Source: Candidatus Rhodoferax randersensis (lineage in GTDB: Bacteria > Pseudomonadota > Gammaproteobacteria > Burkholderiales > Burkholderiaceae_C). Taken from it: a DNA stretch of 20,169 nt. Position 1 is the first letter of the stretch. The number at the start of each line of letters is the position of its first letter. The notes beneath the pieces were generated by a model, which was not told the DNA's origin, did not search any database, and saw only the letters and a program-made list of their open reading frames with translations. The stretch is taken from assembly GCA_016718155.1 (NCBI GenBank), contig JADKEH010000034.1, positions 1-20,169 on the forward strand, given 5' to 3'. A program made the translations under genes and the position numbers. Positions 1-7,245 of this stretch are shown piece by piece.

Positions 1-2
1 CG

Positions 3-176
3 CAATCGTTCGTCGGCGAAACAGCTGATGTCTCCATCGGCCCCAGACTTCCTGGAGGGGGCCTGCATGCAATGATGGACAGAGTGAACAATGGCTACCG
101 CACCGTATACGTCCAACTCTTCCGAGACCGGGGTAGTCCGCCTCCCATCTACGAAGTTGTCGTAGGAAAAGTGTGA
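3..176 (+). CDS. Hypothetical protein, C-terminal fragment (5' end outside window)
   Basis: A stop-free frame enters from the left edge and gives 57 residues before TGA at 174-176. The fragment contains a Gly/Pro-rich turn (GPRLPGGG) followed by a stretch that reads like amphipathic beta strands (YRTVYVQLF, then IYEVVVGKV). I do not recognise the family. The frame could begin before the window or, less likely, at the tandem ATGs near 72. It sits 86 bases upstream of the broken methyltransferase on the same strand, in the same lower-GC stretch. That would fit a series of small mobile genes, but this is inference. A chance open frame of this length in GC-rich DNA cannot be excluded. Confidence 0.45.
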   Translation, partial: QSFVGETADVSIGPRLPGGGLHAMMDRVNNGYRTVYVQLFRDRGSPPPIYEVVVGKV

Positions 177-262
177 AACTGACGCCACATCCATCAACAC
201 GGACGGTGCGCGATGAAGCCATGTAGCGCCGGTTATGTCAGACGCTGATACGTCTCACGCGC

Positions 263-887
263 ATGTCCTCTGACCCTTGGCTGAACCGATGGTTGCCACT
301 CCTGCTATATCGTGCAAGCAATCTGCCAATTCTCGAGATCGGGTGCGGATCAGGTGAAGACACCGAAACGCTGCTGGCAGCCGGCGCGAGGTGACCGTTC
401 GATGTGTCCCTACGATGCCGTGGTGAGGCGAGGCACCGCGACGCCTGCTGCGCGCATCCTTTGCCAAGATGTTCGGCAACCCTTTCCACATGAGGGAAGA
501 CGCACTGGGAGCGATCGTCGCGACCTCTCTCTCCACTACTTTCCATGGATCGAGACTATCAACCTCGTAACCCGCATTCAGCATACCCTTCCCCGAACGG
601 GCCTCTTTATCTGCCGGCTGAACTCCACGCAAGACTACAACTACGGCGCCTCGGGGCATCCCCAGATTGATCAGGACTACTATCTGGTGAATGGTGAACC
701 GAAGCGCTTCTTCAGTTCAACGGCCGTCGACAAATTGTTCGAACGCGGTTGGACCGTCCTGTCCCAAGAGCACATGGTCACAGGAAAGTACGCGCAGCCA
801 AAGGCCTTGTGGGAGGTGGTCGTTGAAAGAGACGCCCAACATGACGGTCAACAGGAAACCACCGATGACGACCTCACGTCCAGTTGA
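263..887 (+). pseudogene. Class I SAM-dependent methyltransferase, broken by several frameshifts
   Basis: Pieces of one methyltransferase are readable in order but in different frames. From ATG 263 a frame encodes the SAM-binding motif I (ILEIGCGSGEDTETLLAAGA, residues 23-42) and stops at TGA 392-394. Near 400-410 the expected end of the next strand (FDVS) is readable only past that stop. A different frame then gives ILCQDVRQPFPH (about 441-490), another gives EDALGAIVATSLS (496-534), and the first of these two resumes with LHYFPW from 531. From there an intact C-terminal half runs to TGA 885-887 (RLNSTQDYNYGASG, then KRFF and KALWEVVVE), as usual for small methyltransferases of this type. 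At least four indels are needed to restore the protein, so no functional enzyme is expected unless the sequence contains errors. The target of methylation cannot be inferred. It lies in a lower-GC stretch with the GNAT gene next to it. Confidence 0.75.
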
Positions 888-1004
888 ACCACTGGTGTCG
901 GCGATCCCGGTAGCTCGACGTTGTTCCCCGAGTCCAAGCCCGACCACGCCCAAGCGCGTCGCGGCTTGGCTTCGACATTGACCGCACATTGACAGTGGTT
1001 GGAC
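883..1004 (+). repeat. attC-like inverted repeat between two small genes
   Basis: An 8-base perfect inverted repeat (AACCACTG at 887-894, CAGTGGTT at 993-1000) overlaps the stop of the methyltransferase remnant and ends 9 bases before the likely acetyltransferase start. The right end contains GTTGGAC (998-1004), which fits the R' core GTTRRRY of integron attC sites. The left counterpart GTTGAAC (883-889) fits RYYYAAC except at one position. The total length of about 122 bases is within the known attC range. The inner L''/L' stem is not obvious to me, so this is only a candidate. Confidence 0.3.
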
Positions 1005-1009
1005 GCTTG

Positions 1010-1558
1010 ATGCCTATGAACTCGGTCCCGATCAACACCCCTCTTCTTCGGCTACGTCACATCGTCGCCGAAGAGGCGGCGCGGATGATGGAACTGAACG
1101 GCGAACCGTCCACACGGCGCTGGCTTCCATCCCACGTCTGTGCAGACATAAGCGAGGCCAGCTCTCGCATGCAGTACCTGATTGCATGCTATGCGTCGCC
1201 AGGCGATCCGCGTTTGGGCCCGTATGTCTTGGCCGTCGAGCACCTCGCGAGCGGGGCGCTGCTAGGCCACGTGGGCTTCAGCCCGTTTGACAGCGAGGTA
1301 GAGGTTTCATACGCGATCGCCGAGCACGCTCGCAGGCGCGGGTACGGTTCCGAGGCGCTGCTCTACTCTTGCCGGTGGGCTGCAGAGAACTTCGATCTGC
1401 CCAGCATCCTGGCCATCACTGAGACCGAGAACGAGCCTTCGCGCCGCACCCTGGAGCGAGCTGCGTTCGTGCATGACAGGGACATCGTCATGCAGTTCCA
1501 GTGGAAGGAAGAGAGCGTCAGTCGCTATTTGTGGCGTCCCTCCATCGACTCACCGTGA
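1010..1558 (+). CDS. GNAT family N-acetyltransferase (RimJ/RimL-like)
   Basis: Encodes about 182 residues from ATG 1010; an in-frame TTG at 989 and a second ATG at 1016 are alternative starts, and none has a strong ribosome binding site. The acetyl-CoA-binding motif A is visible as the RRRGYGSEAL run in the middle of the protein, preceded by the strand VEVSYAIAE and followed by ITETENEPSRRTLERAAF. The latter matches the typical ending of RimJ/RimL-like transferases, where a late strand carries NxxS followed by an amphipathic helix. The family transfers an acetyl group from acetyl-CoA to a protein N-terminus or a small amine; the substrate is not predictable. The gene is intact, unlike its upstream neighbour. 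It is followed by a 111-base gap with an imperfect repeat and then the Rof-like gene. Confidence 0.85.
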   Translation: MPMNSVPINTPLLRLRHIVAEEAARMMELNGEPSTRRWLPSHVCADISEASSRMQYLIACYASPGDPRLGPYVLAVEHLASGALLGHVGFSPFDSEVEVSYAIAEHARRRGYGSEALLYSCRWAAENFDLPSILAITETENEPSRRTLERAAFVHDRDIVMQFQWKEESVSRYLWRPSIDSP

Positions 1559-1658
1559 GGCCAACACGCCAGTCGACGCAGACACGCAACTGAAGGAGAC
1601 CGCTGCGCGACCGGTGCGAAGCGCGCATCGGTTAGTGTTCGGACACCGACGACTTACC

Positions 1659-1665
1659 AGGAGGA
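1659..1665 (+). promoter_or_regulatory. Strong ribosome binding site of the rof-like gene
   Basis: AGGAGGA lies 4 bases before ATG 1670. It is close to the ideal Shine-Dalgarno sequence and fixes the start of the short downstream gene. Confidence 0.7.
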
Positions 1666-1669
1666 AGCG

Positions 1670-1915
1670 ATGGTGGCCTACCGCCCGATCAACTGCGAGT
1701 TTCATGATGTGCTGGAATCCTGCGCGACGCTGCGCAAGACCGTTCACATCCAGACCATTTTGCCCAACGGGTCGCGTCGATCTTGGCACGCCGTCATCAC
1801 CGACGTGTTCAGCAAGGGGGGTGCCGAGTACCTGACCCTCGGTGACGGCGAGACCATTCGCCTGGACGCGCTGGTGTCGGTCGATGGTCGTGGTGTGGAT
1901 GGACGCGTACCGTGA
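1670..1915 (+). CDS. rof: Rho-binding antiterminator, Rof/YaeO family
   Basis: The 81-residue product begins MVAYRPINCEFHDVLESCAT. This matches the family pattern at the start of E. coli Rof (a YxPINC motif, then a D-x-LE acidic patch). It continues as alternating strands (HIQTILPNG, HAVITDVFS, EYLTLGDGETIRLD) of the expected Sm-like small barrel. Its length is close to the 84 residues of E. coli Rof. Known members bind the primary RNA-binding site of the Rho hexamer and reduce Rho-dependent termination in the cytoplasm; that role here is inferred from similarity. The start is fixed by a strong AGGAGGA site. The gene stands alone between the acetyltransferase and the exporter operon, with a hairpin 8 bases after its stop. 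A divergent Rof-like protein with another RNA target is possible. Confidence 0.78.
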   Translation: MVAYRPINCEFHDVLESCATLRKTVHIQTILPNGSRRSWHAVITDVFSKGGAEYLTLGDGETIRLDALVSVDGRGVDGRVP

Positions 1916-1923
1916 AGGCGCGC

Positions 1924-1949
1924 GCGCTGCGAGAAGACTTGCGCAGCGC
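1924..1949 (+). terminator. GC-rich hairpin after the rof-like gene (terminator-like, no T-tract)
   Basis: GCGCTGCG (1924-1931) and CGCAGCGC (1942-1949) form a perfect 8-base stem with a 10-base loop, starting 8 bases after the rof-like stop codon. There is no run of T after it, so it would be at best a weak intrinsic terminator or a 3'-end-stabilising structure. Confidence 0.35.
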
Positions 1950-1989
1950 AGGTGCGGTGTTGCCACTTGAAGCCCGTTGGACCAGGCCG

Positions 1990-2003
1990 TTGCGATAGAT
2001 CAA
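1990..2003 (+). promoter_or_regulatory. FNR/Anr-like binding site upstream of exporter operon
   Basis: TTGCGATAGATCAA matches the FNR/Anr consensus TTGAT-N4-ATCAA at 8 of 10 specified positions, with the right half perfect. Its centre (1996.5) lies 41.5 bases before about 2038. A TAGACT sequence at 2025-2030 could serve as the -10 element for a start there. This is the geometry of class II FNR-activated promoters. The first gene starts about 75 bases further on. One site by itself can occur by chance. Confidence 0.4.
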
Positions 2004-2111
2004 GGCCCACCGCGCGGGGCTGCATAGACTCGTAACTTGGCCTGACGCCACCTGGCTCGGGCGGCCTGCACGCACCATCCCACCGAACGGCCTCCTGAGG
2101 GCAGATTGCAC

Positions 2112-2849
2112 ATGGCACCAACGGACCCAGCCGTCGCACCGAATAAGCGCCCCATCTTCGAGGCCCGTGGCCTGACCAAGGTCTACCAGATGGGCGAGGT
2201 ACAGGTGCAAGCCTTGCGCGGCGTCGACCTGGATCTGTACGAGGGCGAGTTCGTGGTGCTGCTGGGGCCCTCGGGCAGCGGCAAGTCGACCTTGCTCAAC
2301 ATCCTGGGCGGGCTCGACACCCCCACCAGCGGTACGGTGCGTTACGCCGACCACGACCTGAGCCTGGATGACGACGCCTTGATGACGCAGTACCGCCGCT
2401 CGCACGTCGGCTTTGTGTTCCAGTTCTACAACCTCATTCCCAGCCTGACGGCGCGCGAGAATGTGGCCCTGGTGACTGAGATCGCCGAGAATCCGATGCC
2501 GCCAGAGGAGGCGCTGCAACGCGTGGGTTTGGGTGAGCGCATGGACCATTTTCCGGCACAGATGTCGGGCGGAGAGCAGCAGCGCGTGGCGATTGCCCGC
2601 GCGGTGGCCAAGCGTCCGCAGGTGCTGTTGTGCGACGAGCCCACCGGTGCGCTCGATGCGCAAACCGGCGTGTTGGTGTTGGACGTGATCGCCCGGGTCA
2701 ATCAGGAGCTGGGCACCACCACGGTGGTGATTACCCACAACGCCGTGATTGCGGCCATGGCCGACCGGGTGCTGTATTTTGGGGATGGCCTGGTAGTGCG
2801 CTCCGAGCGCAATGCCAAGCGCGTCGCCGCCTCGGAGCTGAGCTGGTGA
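2112..2849 (+). CDS. ABC transporter ATP-binding protein, MacB/LolD type
   Basis: The 245-residue cytoplasmic ATPase powers the export or lipoprotein-type transport carried out by the next two genes. Walker A GPSGSGKST is at residues 52-60, the Q-loop is in FVFQFYNL, the signature MSGGEQQR is at 151-158, Walker B VLLCDEPTGALD at 171-182 and the switch His in VVITHN at 209. The PTGALD and VVITHN sequences are typical of the MacB/LolD/FtsE group, whose partners are FtsX-like permeases. ATG 2112 is preferred. A TTG at 2106 in the same frame lies closer to the GAGGG site (2097-2101), so two extra residues are possible. Its stop overlaps the permease GTG by four bases (GTGA), which points to translational coupling. 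An FNR-like box lies upstream. Confidence 0.92.
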   Translation: MAPTDPAVAPNKRPIFEARGLTKVYQMGEVQVQALRGVDLDLYEGEFVVLLGPSGSGKSTLLNILGGLDTPTSGTVRYADHDLSLDDDALMTQYRRSHVGFVFQFYNLIPSLTARENVALVTEIAENPMPPEEALQRVGLGERMDHFPAQMSGGEQQRVAIARAVAKRPQVLLCDEPTGALDAQTGVLVLDVIARVNQELGTTTVVITHNAVIAAMADRVLYFGDGLVVRSERNAKRVAASELSW

Positions 2850-5208
2850 AAGCACTCGACCGCAAGCTCTGGCGCGACCTGTTGCAGATGAAGAGCCAGG
2901 CGCTGGCGATTGCGCTGGTGGTGGCCTGTGGCGTGGGCACCTACATCATGTTTCTGACCACGCTGGGGGCGCTGCGCGCGACACAGGATAGTTACTACCG
3001 GGACTACCGTTTTGCCGAGGTATTTGCCAGCCTCAAGCGCGCGCCGCAGGGCTTGCGTCAGCGCATGCAGGGCCTGGACGGCGTGGACCAGGTGGAGACG
3101 CGGGTGGTGGCGCAAGTGCGGCTGAACATGCCCGACTTCGCCGAGCCGGTGACGGCGCTGATGGTGTCGGCCTCAGACGGGGGTCGCCACGGCCTCAATG
3201 CCTTGCATTTGCGCGCCGGGCGCCTGCCGGTGGCGACGCGCGCCGACGAGGTGGTGATCGGCAGTGCCTTCGCCAAGGCGCATGGCCTGCAACTGGGCGA
3301 TCGCTTTGACGCCATTTTGAACGGCCGTCGCCAGGCCCTGAATGTGGTGGGCGTGGCGTTGTCGCCCGAGTTCATCCAGCAGATGCGCCCCGGTTCTGTG
3401 TTTCCGGACTACAAGCGCTTTGGGGTGATGTGGATGGGGCGCACGGCCCTGGCGCAGGCCTATGACATGGAAGGCGCCTTCAACGATCTGGGCTTGAGTC
3501 TGCGCCCCGGCGCCGACCACCAGGCGGTGATCGACCGGGTTGATGAACTGCTCAAGCCCTACGGCGGGCTGGGTGCCTATGCCCGCAAGGACCAGCTCTC
3601 GCACCGTTTTCTGACGCAGGAGCTGGACCAACTCGGCACCATGGCGCGCATGTTCCCAGTCATGTTCATGGGCATTGCGGCCTTCTTGCTCAACGTGGTG
3701 ATCGGGCGGCTGGTGGCCATGCAGCGCGAACAGATCGCCACCCTCAAGGCCTTTGGCTACAGCAACCTGGCAGTCCTGTGGCACTACCTGCGCATGGTTT
3801 CGGTGATTGCCGGGCTGGGCATCGGCGGCGGCGTCGCGCTGGGCACCTGGTTGGGGCGGGAGTTGTCCAACATCTACACCGAGTTCTACCATTTCCCCTA
3901 TTTGTTGTTCAGTCTGCAGCCCCGCACCGTGCTGGAGGCCGCACTGGCCAGTTTGCTGGCGGCCGGAGCGGGCACTGTGTTTGCGGTGTGGCGTGCCGCC
4001 AGCCTGCGCCCCGCGCAGGCGATGCGCCAGGAGCCGCCGGTGCGCTTTCACGAGTCGTGGGTCGAACAACTGGGCCTCAAGCGCTGGTTGTCGCAACCGG
4101 CGCGCATGATCATCCGCAACATCCAGCGCCGGGCGTTGAAGTCGGCTTTGACGGTGCTGGGCATCGCCATGTCGTGCGGCATGATCCTGACCGGCCTGTT
4201 CCAGCGCGACACCGTCAGCTATATGGTCAACGTCCAGTTCGGCATGGCGCAGCGCGAGGACCTGTCGGTGACCTTCACCGACCCCACCACCTACCGCGCG
4301 CGTTTCGATTTGCTGGGGCTGCCTGGGGTGCAGCATGTTGAGGTGTTTCGCGCCGTGCCGGTGCGGCTCAAGCATGGTTCGCACAGCTACCGCACCGGCA
4401 TCCGGGGTGTCGAGCCAGGCGGCGACATTGCGCGTCTGCTCGATGCCGACCTGCGCCCCGTGGCGCTGCCGTCCGAAGGCATTCTGCTCACCGACTACCT
4501 GGCCAAGATACTCGACCTGCGGGTGGGCGACCGCTTGACCGTGGAGGTGCTGGAGGGCAACCGGCCGGTGCGCGAGGTGACCGTGGTGGGCCTGGTGCGC
4601 GAGTACTTAGGTGTCTCGGGCTACATGAGCCTGTCGGCCCTGAACCGGTTCATGCAGGAGGGTCCCACCATCTCGGGCGCCTACCTCAGTGTCGACCATG
4701 CCCAGTTGACGGGGCTCTACAGCCGGCTCAAGGGCATGCCACGGGTGGCCGCGCTGGCCGAGCGCATGCAGGAGATCCGCAATTTCAACCGCGTGATGGA
4801 AGAGACCATGCTGTTCTTCACCTATGTGGCCACCATCTTTGCCGTCATCATCGCCTTTGGGGTGATCTACAACAGCGCGCGCATCGCGCTGACCGAGCGC
4901 GGCCGCGAACTGGCCAGCTTGCGGGTGCTGGGCTTCACCCGCGGCGAGATCGCCTACATCCTGCTGGGTGAACTCGGCCTGCTGGCCCTGCTCGCCATCC
5001 GTTGGGACTGTGGCTGGGCGAGGGGATGTGTTACTACCTCGCCAGCACCATGCAGAGCGACCTGTTTCGTGTGCCGGTGGTGCTGGTGCCGCAGACCTAT
5101 GCAGTCGCCTGCGTGGTGGTGCTGGTGTCGGCCCTGTTATCGGGGCTGGCGGTGCGCCGCCGCCTGGACAACCTTGATCTGATTGCCGTGCTCAAAGCGG
5201 CGGAGTGA
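2846..5208 (+). CDS. ABC transporter permease with two FtsX-like domains, frameshifted near 3' end
   Basis: This is the membrane subunit of the exporter, about 787 residues when corrected. It starts at GTG 2846, overlapping the ATPase stop. One transmembrane helix lies near residues 17-42, followed by a large periplasmic domain. An FtsX-type bundle follows (FPVMFMGIAAFLLNVVIGRL, then a LKAFGYSN coupling-helix motif). A second helix precedes a second periplasmic domain, and a second FtsX bundle follows (TYVATIFAVIIAFGVIYNSA, then LRVLGFTRGEI). Near 4999-5001 the frame slips. Without correction the protein ends in a Cys/Trp-rich nonsense tail at 5182. With one extra C the normal ending GLWLGEGMCYYL and DNLDLIAVLKAAE follows to TGA 5206-5208. 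The layout resembles lipoprotein or hydrophobic-compound exporters of the DevC/LolCE/MacB superfamily; the substrate is unknown. The corrected stop overlaps a GTG of the adaptor frame. Confidence 0.88.
4999..5001 (+). other. One-base frameshift in the permease gene
   Basis: The protein reads LGELGLLALLAI in one frame and continues as a sensible FtsX C-terminus in the next frame only if one C is added to the CC at 4999-5000 (giving Ala-Ile-Pro-Leu-Gly). A lost base in a short C run could be a sequencing or assembly error or a true recent mutation. Confidence 0.75.
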
Positions 5209-5222
5209 CCCGGAGTGAGCTT

Positions 5223-6419
5223 ATGAAAAACAATGTGCAATGGCGCCGTCGCGCCCTGTGGGGCGTGTTGGTGGCGCTGGGAGCGTGGGGCCTGTTCCTG
5301 GGTCTGCACCCGCAAGCGGTGGAGGTGGACCTGGGCACGGCTACCCGAGGCGTGTTGCGCGCCACGCTGGAGCAGGAGGGCCGAACCCGCGTGTTGGACC
5401 GTTACGTGGTGGCCGCACCCGTTAGCGGCTACGCACGCCGGCTGCGATTTGAGGTGGGTCAGGCGGTGGAGCGTGGTGCCGTCCTGGTCGAACTGGAGCC
5501 GGTGCGCGCCGAGGCGTTGGACTCGCGCCGGCGGGCTGAGGCCCAGGCCCGTATCGCCGCCGCCCAATCTGGCGTCAGTGCCGCCGAACAACGCGCCAAC
5601 GCCGCCGCCAGTGCCGCCGAACTGGCACAAGCCGAATTGCAGCGCACCCGCGCACTGCGGCAACAGGGGCACGTCAGCGCCGCCGCCGAGGACCGCGCGG
5701 CCAGCGAGGCGCAGCGCAGCAGCGCCGAATTGCGCTCGGCGCAATTTGCGGTGGCGGCGGCGCGCCATGAGCTCGAAGCCGCTCGCGCCACGCTGCAACA
5801 CGCCGGCAGCGCGGGCACGGCGGACTTGGTGGCGGTGCGCGCGCCGGTGGCGGGCAAGCTGCTCAAGATCGCGCACAAGAGCGAAGGCACGGTGGCCACC
5901 GGCCAGCCATTGGTCGAGATTGGGGACCCTAAGGCGCTGGAGGTCGAGGTGGATCTGTTGTCGGCCGATGCGGTGCGCATCCAGCCTGGCACCCGGGTGG
6001 TGTTCGAGCGCTGGGGCGGCGAGGGCGCGCTCGAAGGCGCGGTGCGCGCCATCGAACCGGCAGGCTTCACCAAGGTCTCGGCCCTGGGCGTGGAAGAGCA
6101 ACGTGTGTGGGTCATCGTATCCTTCACCTCACCCGCTGCCCAGTGGCAGCGCCTGGGCGACGGCTACCGGGTCGAGGCCAGCTTCATCCTCTGGGAGGGC
6201 AAAGACATCCTGCAGATCCCCGCCAGCGCCTTGTTTCGGGATGGCGACGGCTGGGCCACCTTTGTCGTGCAACAGGGTAAGGCGGTCAAGCGTGTGGTAC
6301 AGGTCGGGCAGCGCACTGGCCTGGCCGCCCAGATCGTCGCCGGCATCCAGGCCGGCGAACGGGTCATCAGCCACCCGGATGATCGGGTGCGCGAAGGCGT
6401 TAGCGTCAAAGCGCGGTAG
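5223..6419 (+). CDS. HlyD-family periplasmic adaptor (membrane fusion) protein
   Basis: The 398-residue protein has an N-terminal signal anchor (residues about 10-29, ALWGVLVALGAWGLFLGL). The first half of a lipoyl/biotinyl-like hairpin domain follows (VVAAPVSGYARRL with VGQAVERGAVLVELEP). Next is a long Ala/Glu/Arg-rich coiled coil (about 95-190), then the second lipoyl half (VRAPVAGKLLKI with EGTVATGQPLVEIGD) and beta-barrel and membrane-proximal domains. This order is characteristic of membrane fusion proteins that bridge an inner-membrane exporter to an outer-membrane channel. It is the third gene of the exporter operon and probably binds the FtsX-type permease. No outer-membrane TolC-like gene is adjacent, so a channel encoded elsewhere would be needed. 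ATG 5223 with GGAG at 5212-5215 is favoured over the in-frame GTG at 5205. Confidence 0.92.
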   Translation: MKNNVQWRRRALWGVLVALGAWGLFLGLHPQAVEVDLGTATRGVLRATLEQEGRTRVLDRYVVAAPVSGYARRLRFEVGQAVERGAVLVELEPVRAEALDSRRRAEAQARIAAAQSGVSAAEQRANAAASAAELAQAELQRTRALRQQGHVSAAAEDRAASEAQRSSAELRSAQFAVAAARHELEAARATLQHAGSAGTADLVAVRAPVAGKLLKIAHKSEGTVATGQPLVEIGDPKALEVEVDLLSADAVRIQPGTRVVFERWGGEGALEGAVRAIEPAGFTKVSALGVEEQRVWVIVSFTSPAAQWQRLGDGYRVEASFILWEGKDILQIPASALFRDGDGWATFVVQQGKAVKRVVQVGQRTGLAAQIVAGIQAGERVISHPDDRVREGVSVKAR

Positions 6420-6448
6420 CGCCCGAGCGAGGCGTGCTTGAAGTGTGG

Positions 6449-6477
6449 TTGAAATCGCTCGCGTCCAGGTTTATGCT
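6449..6477 (+). promoter_or_regulatory. Sigma-70-type promoter before the lipoprotein/caspase genes
   Basis: TTGAAA (6449-6454) and TATGCT (6472-6477) are separated by 17 bases. They match the -35 and -10 consensus at 5/6 and 4/6. Transcription would start near 6484, about 40 bases before the lipoprotein start codon, which suggests that this gene pair is not simply the tail of the exporter operon. Confidence 0.55.
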
Positions 6478-6522
6478 TCCCGTGTCTTGGCGTGTACCGA
6501 AACAGAGAGCAGGAGCAATCAC

Positions 6523-7230
6523 ATGGTCGACAGGTTCCTTGTTCATTGGATGGTGTTGGTCCTGGCCCTGCTCACGGGCGGCTGTGTCAGCGTGCAATTG
6601 CCCAGCATTGCCCATGTTCACGTGGGTCACGCGGTTACCGCCTGGCCCGACACTCCGGGCCGCAAGGGCTTGTTCGATCTGGCCCAGCAAGAGGCAAAAA
6701 TCTTGGCCGAACATGCCGGCTATGCCGTGGCAGGTGCCCGTGACATTGCCGAGGTGAAACTTCACCTTGGACACGTCTTGCACGCCCTGAACCCCGCGCT
6801 GGAGCCGCTCGGCCCCGGCACCGGTTATGGCCTGATGAAGGCGCTGGATGGGTCTGCAGACCACCTTGGATTTGCCCGCGAGGTGAAGGATGCCAGCGCC
6901 AACTTGCAGACCGGCCTGACACCCCTCATCGAGACACTGCGGCAGCTGCGCGCGCAAAGCGAGGTGCTGGCCGCGCTGGCGCGCGACGCTCGTCAATCGC
7001 GGGATGCCGCGCAGGTGGTGGCTTACGCCGAAGAGGTGCGCCAACGCGGTGACCGGCTGGTGGTGCAACTGGACGAGGCACGCAAGCGCCTGGACCGTCT
7101 GCTGGCGGCGGAAGTACCGGCCTACCACCCGATTGCCCAGCGCTACCTGTTTGGCGTCATCCGCTTGCCCACGGGAGAGTGGGTTTACAAGCTGGACGCC
7201 GGTGGCGCGCCGCGCGCAGCACCGTACTAG
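6523..7230 (+). CDS. Putative lipoprotein, unknown function
   Basis: The 235-residue product starts with a lipoprotein signal: Arg near the N-terminus, a hydrophobic core (WMVLVLALL) and a TGGC lipobox with Cys21 as the lipidated residue. The mature part is mostly helical. The region around residues 125-200 is rich in Leu, Arg, Glu and Ala and may form a coiled coil (TLRQLRAQSEVLAALARDA, then RLVVQLDEARKRLDRLLAAE). The C-terminus YLFGVIRLPTGEWVYKLD may form a small beta element. I do not recognise a domain. ATG 6523 is chosen because AGGAG (6511-6515) lies 7 bases before it and the lipobox falls at the right distance; the frame remains open upstream. Only 15 bases separate it from the caspase-like gene, so the two are probably co-transcribed. 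Confidence 0.82.
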   Translation: MVDRFLVHWMVLVLALLTGGCVSVQLPSIAHVHVGHAVTAWPDTPGRKGLFDLAQQEAKILAEHAGYAVAGARDIAEVKLHLGHVLHALNPALEPLGPGTGYGLMKALDGSADHLGFAREVKDASANLQTGLTPLIETLRQLRAQSEVLAALARDARQSRDAAQVVAYAEEVRQRGDRLVVQLDEARKRLDRLLAAEVPAYHPIAQRYLFGVIRLPTGEWVYKLDAGGAPRAAPY

Positions 7231-7245
7231 CACAGGGGGCTGACC

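Noticed and set aside
177..262. attC site between the first partial gene and the methyltransferase remnant
   Set aside because: The GTTATGT at 232-238 breaks the GTTRRRY consensus and I found no matching left core.
1559..1643. Second attC site between the acetyltransferase and the rof-like gene
   Set aside because: The left core GGCCAAC and right core GTTCGGA each miss the consensus at one position and pairing needs a bulge. Kept only as a remark, not as a feature.
1809..2855. Long minus-strand open frame opposite the exporter ATPase (348 codons)
   Set aside because: It is rich in His, Gln and Arg, lies antisense to a clear ABC ATPase, and shows no domain. It is a GC-driven shadow frame.
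3173..4384. 403-codon minus-strand open frame opposite the permease
   Set aside because: Low-complexity His/Gln/Arg content and full overlap with the FtsX-type permease indicate a shadow frame.
5233..6441. 402-codon plus-strand frame overlapping the HlyD-type adaptor
   Set aside because: It is Trp/Cys/Arg-rich and reads across the adaptor gene, whose own frame has a signal anchor, lipoyl motifs and coiled coil.
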